64,000 nucleotides of DNA, from assembly GCF_024294805.1 (NCBI RefSeq), contig NZ_JANCLU010000018.1:1-64000 (forward strand), given 5' to 3'. The stretch comes from Alsobacter ponti (lineage in GTDB: Bacteria; Pseudomonadota; Alphaproteobacteria; Rhizobiales; Beijerinckiaceae). The notes below the pieces were generated by a model, which saw only the letters and a list, made by a program, of their open reading frames with translations, was not told the DNA's origin and made no database searches. Positions 57,901 through 63,716 of the stretch are shown here, one piece after another. Position numbers and translations under genes: made by a program. Within the stretch, counting starts at the first letter, position 1; each line of letters begins with the position of its first letter.

Positions 57901-60900
57901 CCAACCCCTTCACCGGGTTCGAGGCGATCGACGCCGGCGGCCTCACCAGCGCGGTCAATTTCAAGGGCTCGACTGCGGCCGAGAGCGTGACCGGCTCGGC
58001 CTCCGCCGACACGCTGGACGGCGGCGGAGGCGCGGACAGCGTGGACGCCGGCGACGGGGCCGACCGGGTAATCTACCGCAACGTCGCGGCCACGCTGGAC
58101 GGCGGCGCGGCGTCCGACACGCTGGTGGTTTCCGGCGCGGTCTCGATCAACCTCGGTCAGAGCGACCAGACCGTTGGCGACAACGCGACGGTTCGCAATT
58201 TCGAGAACATCGACGCCGCCACGGCGACGGCCGGCGTCTCCGTCATCGGCTCCGCGGCCGCCAATTCCATCGCCGGCTCGGCCTTTGCCGACACCATCAA
58301 TGGCGCGGGCGGCGCTGACACGATCGACGCGGGAGGCGGCGACGACAACGTGACCTGGGCGGGATCGGGGTCGGTCATCGGCGGCGCGGGACAGGACACG
58401 CTGTCCATTTCCAGCAACGCCTCGGTGAGCGTGAATCTCTCGTCGACGGGATTCGAAGCGCTGCGTGTGTCGGGGTCGCGTACCGCGTCCATGACCGTCG
58501 TCGGCGGCGTCAACGCCGAGTCGATCATTACGGGCCTCAATACCGACACCGGGGCCGACTCCGTCGATGGCGGCGGCGGGGCGGACACAATCTCCACCGG
58601 CGGCGGCAACGATACGGTGGTCTGGCGCGACGGCGCGTCGCTGGATGGCGGCGCGGGCTCCGACGCCCTGGTGCTGACGGGTTCGGACGCGCTCACCCTC
58701 GACTTCGGAACCGGAACCCTCTTCGGCGGCCGCGCCGTCAACTTCGAGGGGCTCATCACCAACAACTACACCGGCGCTCTCAACCTCATCGGCACCAACG
58801 CCTCGCAGATTCTGCAGGGCGGTTCCGCCGCCGACACAATCATCGGGCTCGGCGGCGACGACACCATTGCCGGCAAGGGCGGCGCGGACAGCCTGGACGG
58901 CGGCCAGGGCGTCGACACCCTTGACTACTCGGCCTCGGCCGGTGGCGTCACGGTGACGCTCGCCGACGCCGGGCAGGACACCGTCTCGGGAGGCGACGCC
59001 GACGGCGACACTGCCTACGATTTCGAGAACGTCATCGGCTCCTCGACGGGCGCGGACTCGCTCACCGGCAACTCCGGCGCGAACATCCTGTCGGGTGGCG
59101 GCGGCAACGACACGCTCGTTGGCGGCGCGGGCGCGGACACGCTCGACGGTGGAGCCGGAATCGACACCGTCGACTATTCGGCCTCGGCCGGAGGCGTGAT
59201 GCTGAGCCTCGTGTCGGGGACAGGCGTTGGCGGAGACGCGCAGGGCGACGTCGTCTCGAACGTCGAGAACATCATCGGCTCGACGACCGGGTCAAATGTT
59301 CTTACGGGCACGGCTGGGGCGAACTCTCTGACGGGCGGCAACGCCGCCGACACGCTCACCGGTGGAGGCGGGGCGGACACTCTCTTGGGCTTTGGCGGCA
59401 ACGATTCGCTGACCGGCGGGTCTACGGCCAACAACAGCCTCGACGGCGGCGCGGGCAACGACACGCTGCTGGGCGGCGCATTCTTCGACGCGGTGCGGGG
59501 CGACACACTGCTGGGCGGAGCCGGTAACGACTCCATCGACGGGAATGGCGGCAAGGATTCGGTCGATGGGGGCGACGGCAACGACGTCTTGCTATGGACT
59601 GGCGACGGCACGGTGCTGGGCGGCGCGGGATCGGACACGCTGACGCTGGTTGGATTGGATACCGGGATCACCTTGTTCCAAATCGACATCGGTGCGTCGG
59701 GAATCGAATCCTACAACGGCTCTTCGCGAGGCGAGGTGCAGAGAGTCACGGGCGGCACGGGCAACGAGACGATCACCACCGGAAGCGGCGCGGACAGAGT
59801 GAACAGCGGCGCGGGCAACGACAGGATAACCACGGGCGCAGGCAACGACACCATCAACTCCGGAACCGGACAGGACACGGTGCTCGCGGGGGATGGCGAC
59901 GACTCCGTCGTGGCTGACGGCTCCGCCATGTGGCTGGACGGCGGCACGGGCACCAACTACCTCGGTTTCACAGGAGCCGACGACCACAACGTCAACCTTG
60001 TCAACAACACCATCGACGCCGGCACGGCCAATCAAGGCTTCGTCGACAACTTCAGGAGGATCAACGCTGGGGTGGCGACCGGCAATTTCACCGTGATTGG
60101 GGCAGCACAGACGTTCGCGTGGTTTGTCGGCGGCGCCGGCAACGACAGCATCGACCTTGGCGAGGCCGCCTACGAGACCATCAGGGGCGGCGCTGGGAAC
60201 GACCGCATCGTCTATTGGGCCGGACAAGACAACGGGATCCTGGATGGCGAGGCCGGGCAGGACACGTTGGTGCTCGGAAGCCGCGACGGCAACTATGTCT
60301 ATGACCTCGCCGCCAACGACCAGTCCCCGTCCAATGACGGCGACATCACGGTCCAGGGTTTCGAGGCCATCGACGCGAGCCGGCTTTCGGCGACCGTGTA
60401 TCTGCGGGGCACGACCAACGCGGACACCCTGATCGGCAGCTCCGCCGCCGACGGGCTGATAGGACGCGGAGGCGCCGACTCCCTCGACGGGCGCGCGGGC
60501 GACGACGCCATCACGGTGCTGTTGGGAGGCAACGCCACCGCGGTTGGCGGTTCGGGCAACGACACGCTCGTCATATCCGGCGCGGGCGGCGCCATCGACT
60601 TCACCGGCGCGTTGGCGTCCGGACTGATGGCCTCCGCCTTCGAAAGGCTCGACGCGAGTGGGGCGACGTCGGCGGTCAACTTCCTGGGAACGACGTCCGC
60701 CGACAGCGTGACGGGCTCGCAATATGCCGACACGATCGACGGCAAGGGCGGCGGCGACTCGATCGCGGCGGGCGCCGGCGACGACCGGGTGATCTATTCG
60801 AACGTCACGGGCGCGATCCTGGCGGGCGAGGCCGGCAACGATATACTCGTGCTCGGCGCGACGACGCCGGGCCTCGTCGTGAACCTCGGGAATGCGGCGG

Positions 60901-62174
60901 ACCAGACGCTGAACGACTTTAGCCAGGTCCTGACCTTCGAGAGCGTCGATGGTTCGGCAGCGACCGCCGCGCTGAATCTCACCGGCTCCACCGGCGCGAA
61001 CACATTGCTTGGCGGATCGGGCAACGACACGCTGTCCGGCGGCGGCGGCGCGGACTCGCTCTCGGGCGGGGACGGCGCGGACAGCCTGCTGGGCGGCGGC
61101 GCGGCCGAGACAATTCTCGGCGGCGCGGGCAACGACACCATCGCCGGTATCGGAGCGGGCGACCGGGTCGACGCGGGCGACGGCGACGACCGGGTCACTT
61201 TCGCGGCTAATGCGCAGCTGCTCGGCGGCGCGGGGAACGACACGCTCGTGGTCGGAGCCGCGGCTTCGGTGGATCTGGTCGCCAATACGGGGTTCGAACG
61301 GGTCGACGCCTCGGCCCTCGGGGCCGGGGCGGGCGCGACCGTGGTGGGCTCATCGAGCGACGAAACCATCTTGGGCGGAAGCGGGTCCGATTCGCTCGAT
61401 GGCGGGCTCGGCGTGGACAGTCTGGCCGGCGGCGCGGGCGACGACCGTCTCGTCTACCACGCGACTTCGGCGACGCTGGACGGTGGCACGGGCAACGACA
61501 CGCTCGTCCTCGCCGACGCTCAGAACGTGAACCTGTCACAGACGGCGGACCAAACGTCCGGGGACAACGCCGTCGTAACCAGCTTCGAGCACGTCGACGC
61601 TTCAGGGTTGCTGACCGGAGTCACGCTGACCGGCTCGACGTCGGCCAACGTCCTGACGGGCGGCTCGGGCGCGGATACTATAAGCGGTGGAGCGGGCGCG
61701 GATACGATCCTCGCCGGCGCGGGCGACCGGGTCGACGGTGGCGCGGACAACGACCTGTTCCGCCTGGACACCAGCGCGCTGGTGACGCCACCGTCGATCG
61801 AGGGCGGGGCCGGGACGGACACGGTCAGCTTCTCGGGCGGAGCGGTGGCGCTCTCCAACGTCTCGGGCGCGGGCGTCCTGAGCCATGTGGAGGTGCTGGA
61901 CTTCACCGGAGCGGGCGTGGCCGCTTCAGGCAGCCTATCCTCCGCCGGAATCCGGGGAATCGCCGGCGCGGACGGCGCCTCGGTGCTGACCCTCAAGGTG
62001 GACGGGAACGACGTTGGGTCCGGCGCGTCCGGCGGCGGTTGGCTCAATCTCAGCGGGACGGAGACTGTCACCTCGTCGGTCGACGCCGGCGGCGCGACGA
62101 CGTACACGGTCTATGACGGAACGGTGCATGACGATGCGCACAAGCTTGCGCAGCTGATCGTCATGGCGGCCTGA
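45963..62174 (+). CDS. Giant RTX adhesin-like protein with LamG domains
   Basis: The 5403-residue protein (about 0.5 MDa) is predicted to be exported by a type I system. Residues 1-120 are a unique acidic domain (HDLAFDFAMADVKI, LVIVFPDGARLIL). About 122-182 is a proline/glutamate linker and 183-412 a nonrepetitive beta-rich region. From about 415 to 5270 there are dozens of RTX nonapeptides (GGxGxDxLx) that bind calcium, mixed with YSxSxxGVxVDL and ENLxYxGxGNFxG modules. Three LamG-like jelly rolls interrupt them. The C-terminus (TYTVYDGTVHDDAHKLAQLIVMAA) fits a type I signal. The ATG at 45963 has only a weak GGAA site. An adhesin or matrix role is inferred; no enzyme motif is visible. Confidence 0.9.
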   Translation: MRPVPLSSPRVVELAQASARPEVLHVGKPPPGAIKLVDVSPDHDLAFDFAMADVKIAIVDVDLVIVFPDGARLILPGLAMKLMDPNAPVLHFVDGDVAGQNVFAQISDIHLSESLTALKLTSETPDNAKGAGEAQEGQPPVDVQPPPRPIVKITEETPETPNKDQGDGPSVAAGQTPPPPIETKAIEISNIGAAPSAAKSNGISSEVVASVTFEVLGVVTSESETRDGVPYLHASPAKSPADTDPTYANMSAPTTLAGGDGDEWLGPSAMLTNPGEAVADIAMKFTYPAGYGWTATSITFVNVPAGVTIIGAARTASGTYVIVVDDATPNEIVARIKYTIPPDGVAADANGFLKTFALEMNVIVEDSTGATKSMPARLACGVREVGGETDTSFTDPATGAKTAVLWANPPGAHITGGGGDDTVVSTAGADTLDGGTGENLLSYELSNSGVSLDAVAGTVSGGAGRGDRFTRFRDFEGSNFADTLSGDEQDNVLIGGAGADRLDGRGGLDTASYAQSAAPVSVNLRTGVGAGGDAEGDVLSSIERVVGSAWADTLVADDRGDTLDGGAGGDLLISGAGADSLQGGTGVDTVSYAGSNAAVSVNLATGAASGGWAANDSLAGLENATGSAFADTIVGSDGDNQLVGLAGGDSLSGGAGADTLLGGDGDDTLVGGEGSDSLVGGAGNDAVDYAGSASGVSVDLGQNSASGGDAEGDTLSGIEIVYGTRFADTLAGSSGGSTLVGRGGDDSLLAGTGQGSIDGGADTDTLSYALVGAGIAVDLAAGKTTWVSNGAAKDDVAGVENVIGSRFGDRLAGDAAANVLTGGLGADTLAGGGGDDTLDGSADDGAADLADYSAEAESVVIDLNAGSASGAGAGRDLLIGIEDARGGAAGDRITGDDGDNRLSGMGGGDTFVSSHGVDSIDGGDGQDVIDYSAEDSAVRVSLADGFARVGGQRQILTDVENVVGTSYHDVISGDDASDNSLVGGQGDDTLGGSAGADTLDGGDGDDLVDFSASAAAVMVDLRNGLARLDGSAVSGSLVSVENATGSRFNDTLYAADPGSELTAGAGDDLLVSGAGSDTLSGGAGVDTADYSRAVAGVYVDLVNARASVAGEGVDTLESIEVVLATQMADTIIGGEADNLLRGLGGNDSLFGGMGRDTLLGGDGDDTLDGGAGGDSLVGDAGNDLYRVDDAGDQISDSAGADTVESTAGAFTLSAGLEDLLFTGTGDFTGVGNDSQNRIVGGAGADSLDGAGGADTLEGGAGDDNYRVDTTGDSIVEAADGGTDRVVTTLNEFDLSTQSNVEYLAFEGTGDFSGVGNDVANEIKGGTGNDTLAGLGGADTLIGGDGSDMADYSRSAQAVNVDLTRTEPQVGGDAEGDRLVGIEKLRGSSQADTLVGDAAANVLDGQAGDDSLVGGGGADTMSGGAGDDTYVVDDANDVTTELADGGNDTVRVVTAVSARATAQANIENLIYAGAGNFTGIGNALANRIEGGSGNDSLSGLGGANTLIGNDGDDTLAGVAGPGVSIASDSLVGGAGDDVYLVDSTSDVVAELPGGGTDEIQTANLTAYDLTANAANAANVENLTYTGSQNFTGTGNALANVITGGSGKDTLSGAAGDDTLVGGAGADSLDGGVGLDEASYANATTSVRVDLTSGLGSGGDAEGDTYANIENARGSITAASTLIGNSGDNVLIGGDANDRMTGGLGADTLIGGAGADYLDGGVGGTGVLRVNATNAATARIADTGVLNNKAFTLSFDLRPNGTTNLELSSATGTNNSFAVSLTGTTLTVATTRNPNVTWTVPATANVYDGNLHTVTITVSASRVVTTYVDGVALGTRTLSALLDMGGPVSLNVTSTGTSDVDSLYLYNRALGATEVSSLSATAMPVTSGLISAYDFDRNDLADAVTRDRAFNGGAGIFLGSRVDAGDSLVGGDGNNTLVGGSGADTIVGGSGNESIMGGAGADSIVGGGGRDTIDYGDGVDTIDYSATSGVTFNLTTGISSQAPGSLLYGVENVIGSLTGSNFLTGSSAANRLEGGAASDTLLGMGDADTLIGNGGNDSLVGDDTASGSADSLSGGDGNDTLIGGGGADTLSGGLGTDTASYATSTAGVTVNLNLSGAQASSGDASNDVLSGIENVIGASSASNNLTGDGAANVLTGGSAADTLSGNAGDDSLVGQAGNDSLNGGAGADTLDAGVGNDTLIAGDGNDSILGGAGSDSIDGGTGTDTLSYAASAAGVNVDLAAADAQAGGDAANDTIAMGTVEILVGSSVGANRLGGWSLAESLVGGAAADTIGGGLGADTLDGGSGNDILFAGKRFLTDSASTSTNIATGLQVANSAITIGFQIKADVTTGSHLVTLGGVGVGYGTGGITVQLPDGSTTTYTYTRDTAWHAIALRVDADGFKLFVDGIALARGAAALPNNGTTLAAGVQLGADPRDGNAYFDDILVYKQSLTDSEIAQLATRDTTTLGSSFVTKSPIFSSTFDTPGFNTDRDTSANSVSGGDGNDTLVGGIGADTLLGGNGSDSLLGDAGNDSLDGGADADTMDGGLGNDAYRVTAGDSVTESSASGGADTVYSEVNYTLGANLEDLVYVGTGAFTGVGNSLNNRITGGAGADSLVGADGSDTIFGLAGNDTIVGKAASWSDGNLSLDGGDGNDSLVGGYGNDTLAGGDGNDTLIHGWSNDPGSNSLDGGAGNDRIQATYSDTVQGGAGNDTLIAVAGASANQTMTFNMTASSIEFFDGTQRAGAESVTGGTGNETIRGGNGGDTLISGGGVDSIAGMDGNDLVKGVLVTGARFDGGDGADTLWLDNPSTATNLELYLTRANLGFAGGVTVSGFEGLDLSAFASTSTVKIEGTTGADTIVLGAGADTINGMGGADSINAGAGNDQVTYRDASGVVLDGGAGVDTLKLYSATTVNLGLTDQTLNDSANVRNFESIDATTVAAGVSLTGSTGSNSIVGSAFADTIDGGGGTDTIDAGAGNDRVIWSGAGTAVGGSGNDTLIVSGNATARIDLGPSGFESLDVTGSRTAAMTVTGGTAAESIRTGGDLDTGNDSVDGGGGADTVTTGGGNDTVVWREGASLDGGAGSDALVISGSADYTINFGNGSGLPSGVTSFENILTSGYTGRLTLLGSSGSEQLQGGSQADTILGNGGNDTIAGKGGADSLDGGQGIDTLDYSASAGGVVATLDATGRVVASGGDAQGDIAINFENLTGSATGADSLTGNSGANILSGGGGNDSLVGGAGADTLDGGAGIDTVDYSASIGGITISLPGGWALGGDAQGDVVINAENVIGSTTGANNIAGSAAANAFTGGAGADTLIGGGGADTLIGGGGNDLLIGGTSAMMGVSGSASTSSTISSPAAMSNTAFALSIAIRTDVGSTAPAFAELVGANWNTTARAFPSLGIRNNGGAAEIIYQGANVGGALTTWAPPAGMNPYDGERHSFTLSVDAAGVATAYMDGVALTLKSGSATVGLLAFSGSITARVGLSGSFGNVGTPDAEYDNFLVYNRALTSDEAKLLALDTVNGAPVPTGLVAAYCFDGSNPLAPIGGLGGTMAVTGSASYVSIDTAGNSLDGAAGNDTLLGGGFADTLLGGTGNDSIDGNGGADSIDGGDGNDALVWTGAGTVLGGAGSDTLTLAAPDAGITSFVIDIAAAGIESFDGSGRTEAQDITGGAGNETILTGGGGDTVRGAGGADSISTGAGNDSIDPGAGADTVLAGSGDDTVDAGDGAGSLDGSTGSDTLLFTGSASHVVNFQTGLSDATRVSGFEAIDASAATGPLTLIGSTTLSEVIRGGTGNDSIDGGNAGTVFGGAGNDRIVYRWGGSVDGGAGNDTLVLTQLRSAAENAFNLAAADQTPTTDGLAATNLEAIDASALATAVNLTGSSGANTLLGGSAGDTIAGGGGSDSLDGGAGDDSITGSTGADTIVGGAGDDTITGAGGSDQVSAGDGNDQVNTALGGTATLSGGAGNDTLALTGAGGTLDLSLAANPFTGFEAIDAGGLTSAVNFKGSTAAESVTGSASADTLDGGGGADSVDAGDGADRVIYRNVAATLDGGAASDTLVVSGAVSINLGQSDQTVGDNATVRNFENIDAATATAGVSVIGSAAANSIAGSAFADTINGAGGADTIDAGGGDDNVTWAGSGSVIGGAGQDTLSISSNASVSVNLSSTGFEALRVSGSRTASMTVVGGVNAESIITGLNTDTGADSVDGGGGADTISTGGGNDTVVWRDGASLDGGAGSDALVLTGSDALTLDFGTGTLFGGRAVNFEGLITNNYTGALNLIGTNASQILQGGSAADTIIGLGGDDTIAGKGGADSLDGGQGVDTLDYSASAGGVTVTLADAGQDTVSGGDADGDTAYDFENVIGSSTGADSLTGNSGANILSGGGGNDTLVGGAGADTLDGGAGIDTVDYSASAGGVMLSLVSGTGVGGDAQGDVVSNVENIIGSTTGSNVLTGTAGANSLTGGNAADTLTGGGGADTLLGFGGNDSLTGGSTANNSLDGGAGNDTLLGGAFFDAVRGDTLLGGAGNDSIDGNGGKDSVDGGDGNDVLLWTGDGTVLGGAGSDTLTLVGLDTGITLFQIDIGASGIESYNGSSRGEVQRVTGGTGNETITTGSGADRVNSGAGNDRITTGAGNDTINSGTGQDTVLAGDGDDSVVADGSAMWLDGGTGTNYLGFTGADDHNVNLVNNTIDAGTANQGFVDNFRRINAGVATGNFTVIGAAQTFAWFVGGAGNDSIDLGEAAYETIRGGAGNDRIVYWAGQDNGILDGEAGQDTLVLGSRDGNYVYDLAANDQSPSNDGDITVQGFEAIDASRLSATVYLRGTTNADTLIGSSAADGLIGRGGADSLDGRAGDDAITVLLGGNATAVGGSGNDTLVISGAGGAIDFTGALASGLMASAFERLDASGATSAVNFLGTTSADSVTGSQYADTIDGKGGGDSIAAGAGDDRVIYSNVTGAILAGEAGNDILVLGATTPGLVVNLGNAADQTLNDFSQVLTFESVDGSAATAALNLTGSTGANTLLGGSGNDTLSGGGGADSLSGGDGADSLLGGGAAETILGGAGNDTIAGIGAGDRVDAGDGDDRVTFAANAQLLGGAGNDTLVVGAAASVDLVANTGFERVDASALGAGAGATVVGSSSDETILGGSGSDSLDGGLGVDSLAGGAGDDRLVYHATSATLDGGTGNDTLVLADAQNVNLSQTADQTSGDNAVVTSFEHVDASGLLTGVTLTGSTSANVLTGGSGADTISGGAGADTILAGAGDRVDGGADNDLFRLDTSALVTPPSIEGGAGTDTVSFSGGAVALSNVSGAGVLSHVEVLDFTGAGVAASGSLSSAGIRGIAGADGASVLTLKVDGNDVGSGASGGGWLNLSGTETVTSSVDAGGATTYTVYDGTVHDDAHKLAQLIVMAA
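51130..51700 (+). other. LamG-like domain 1 of the RTX protein
   Basis: Residues about 1724-1912. The order is NKAFTLSFDLRPNG, WTVPATANVYDGNLHTVTITV, YVDGVALGTR, and SLYLYNRALGATEVSSL, the typical concanavalin-like strand series with the closing YNRAL helix. It is inserted between RTX blocks and probably binds a glycan or protein. Confidence 0.75.
52900..53345 (+). other. LamG-like domain 2 of the RTX protein
   Basis: Residues about 2313-2461. NSAITIGFQIKADV, DTAWHAIALRVDADGFKLFVDGIAL and YFDDILVYKQSLTDSEIAQL give the same jelly-roll signature as domain 1. It is again bounded by RTX repeats. Confidence 0.75.
54430..57880 (+). repeat. Higher-order repeat unit A of the RTX gene
   Basis: This unit of about 3.45 kb encodes an ordered series also found in unit B: VTYRD...LDGG, VRNFESIDA, SRTAAMTVTGG, GGGNDTVVWREGASLDGG, GKGGADSLDGGQGIDTLDYS and LVWTGAGTVLGGAGSDTLTL. 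Boundaries are approximate. It contains LamG domain 3, which unit B lacks. Confidence 0.7.
55975..56655 (+). other. LamG-like domain 3 of the RTX protein
   Basis: Residues about 3338-3564. NTAFALSIAIRTDVG, YDGERHSFTLSVDAAGVATAY, MDGVALTLKSG and YDNFLVYNRALTSDEAKLLAL follow the LamG order. It sits inside higher-order repeat unit A, between GGGNDLLIGG and NSLDGAAGNDTLLGG. Confidence 0.75.
57880..60600 (+). repeat. Higher-order repeat unit B of the RTX gene
   Basis: It encodes the same series as unit A: VIYRN...LDGG, VRNFENIDA, SRTASMTVVGG, GGGNDTVVWRDGASLDGG, GKGGADSLDGGQGVDTLDYS, LLWTGDGTVLGGAGSDTLTL. At the place where unit A has its LamG domain, only about 16 bases separate the flanking repeats (59418-59434). 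A third, truncated unit begins at about 60600. Confidence 0.7.
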
Positions 62175-62247
62175 AAAGTAGGTCGGGGCCGTCAGGCGAG
62201 CGGGGGCCGCGCCGCGAGCCGCGCAGCGGCCCGGCGCGCCGCGTGCG

Positions 62248-63549
62248 TCAGCGCAGGGCCATCTCCTGAACTCTGCGCACGGGGCGAAGCAGCGCTGACA
62301 ATACGGTCTGATGACCCGAGATGATGTTGATCTCAGCCAGCATTCCGGGGACGACGGGCTTGTCGGGGCCGAACGCCGTCGCGTCCGCCTCCAGGCGCAC
62401 GCGGAAGTAAGGCTGGCCCTTTTCGTCCTGCAGGACGTCGGGCGATATCTCGACCACCTTGCCGGGAAGCCCGCCGTAGATCGAGAAGTCGTAGGCGCTC
62501 ACCTTGACGATCGCCGGCAGCCCGGGCCAGACCTGCGCGCGGTCTGTGGGCGACAGGCGGGCCTCGACGGCCACGGACGAGTCGAACGGCACCAGCTGCG
62601 CTAGTGGTTCGCCGGACTTCACCACGCCGCCGATCGTGTTGACGAAGAGCTTGTTGATCACTCCGGTCATCGGCGCGACCACTTCGGACCGGATGCGCCG
62701 GTCCTGCATCGCCGAGATGGATTCGTTCAGCTTGGCGATCTGAACCTCGGTGTCGGCGCGCTCCTTGTCGGCGTCGCCTCGAAACCTCAGGGCGGCCTCG
62801 GCGCGCCGGTTCCGGATTTCGTTCAGCGCGGAGTCCGTGCGAGGAATGTCGTGCCCAAGGTCAGACATCCGGGCGTCCATCTGCTGCAGCGTCCGCTCGT
62901 TGTCGAGCAGCTCGTTCTGCGACACGGCGCCGAGCGCGGCGAGGCGGCGAAGATTGGCGACGCGCTTCTGCACGAGCTCCCGCTCCGCCTGCGTGTTGAT
63001 CAGGCGCGACCTGAACTCGGAGAGCTCCAGCTCCTTCTGACGCAACTGGTCGTCGAGGATCTGCTCCTGCGCGTGCATCGTCTTCTGGCGTGTTTCGAAC
63101 AAGGCCGTCTCGCGCTCCGCGATGCCGGGCAAGTCCTTGATGTACGTCGCCGGCCACTCGGGTCGCTGCAATCCCTTGCTCTCCGCCTCGAGCCGCGCCA
63201 GCCGGATGTACTTGGCCTTCAACTCAATGCTGGCCTGGGCGAGTTCCGAGCGGGCGAAGCTGTTGTCGATTCGCATCAGCGGCTCGCCGCGCTGGACCCG
63301 GTCGCCTTCCTTGACCAGAATTTCCGAGACGATGCCCCCTTCCAGATGCTGCACCACCTGGTTCTGCATCTGCGGCACCACACGGCCGGCGCCATGCGTG
63401 ACCTTGTCGAGATCGGTCCACGCCGCCCAGACCAGAAAGGCCGCGAGAGAGGCGGCGATCGTGTAGATCATCGCCGCGCTGGCCCTGCGGGCGATGCCGG
63501 CCGACAGGCTCGGAATCGTGATCGCGCTCTCGTTGGGTTTCTTAAGCAT
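62248..63549 (-). CDS. HlyD-family type I secretion periplasmic adaptor
   Basis: The 433-residue membrane-fusion protein has a cytosolic N-tail and one membrane helix (about 26-46, AAMIYTIAASLAAFLVWAAW). The lipoyl half QNQVVQHLEGGIVSEILVKEGDRVQRGEPLMRID (about 62-95) is followed by a long antiparallel coiled coil (about 100-285). The second lipoyl half and the beta-barrel region (MTGVINKLFVNTIGGVVKSGEPLAQLVP) close the fold. It would bridge the inner-membrane ABC protein and an outer-membrane TolC-like channel, which is not in the window. It is convergent with the RTX gene, 73 bases apart. Confidence 0.95.
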   Translation of the reverse strand: MLKKPNESAITIPSLSAGIARRASAAMIYTIAASLAAFLVWAAWTDLDKVTHGAGRVVPQMQNQVVQHLEGGIVSEILVKEGDRVQRGEPLMRIDNSFARSELAQASIELKAKYIRLARLEAESKGLQRPEWPATYIKDLPGIAERETALFETRQKTMHAQEQILDDQLRQKELELSEFRSRLINTQAERELVQKRVANLRRLAALGAVSQNELLDNERTLQQMDARMSDLGHDIPRTDSALNEIRNRRAEAALRFRGDADKERADTEVQIAKLNESISAMQDRRIRSEVVAPMTGVINKLFVNTIGGVVKSGEPLAQLVPFDSSVAVEARLSPTDRAQVWPGLPAIVKVSAYDFSIYGGLPGKVVEISPDVLQDEKGQPYFRVRLEADATAFGPDKPVVPGMLAEINIISGHQTVLSALLRPVRRVQEMALR

Positions 63550-63716
63550 TTTCCGTAAAAATCCGCATATGAAAACTTTCTGGAAATTGACGCGAGTATA
63601 ACCTGCTTGTAGCTATCCCGCCTAATTCCATTAGCCCCTACAATCACTCATAAATTGCATACAATCCGACTTTAAGCCTTATAAATTTTCAGTATTTTTT
63701 AACGAAAGAGGGTTTC
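63550..63716. promoter_or_regulatory. AT-rich divergent promoter region between hlyD-like and ABC genes
   Basis: This 167-base spacer is the most AT-rich stretch of the window. It separates the two secretion genes, transcribed away from each other. Minus strand: a TATACT box near 63595 could serve the adaptor gene. Plus strand: TATAAA (63680-63685) with TTGCAT (63655-63660) at a long 19-base spacing. GAAAGAGGG is the ribosome site for the ABC gene. Low GC suggests a regulator- or H-NS-like-protein-controlled promoter. Confidence 0.5.

Noticed and set aside
47136-62107. Many long minus-strand frames within the RTX gene
   Set aside because: They mirror the periodic GC-rich repeats of the plus strand and encode alanine/serine/proline-rich low-complexity sequence.
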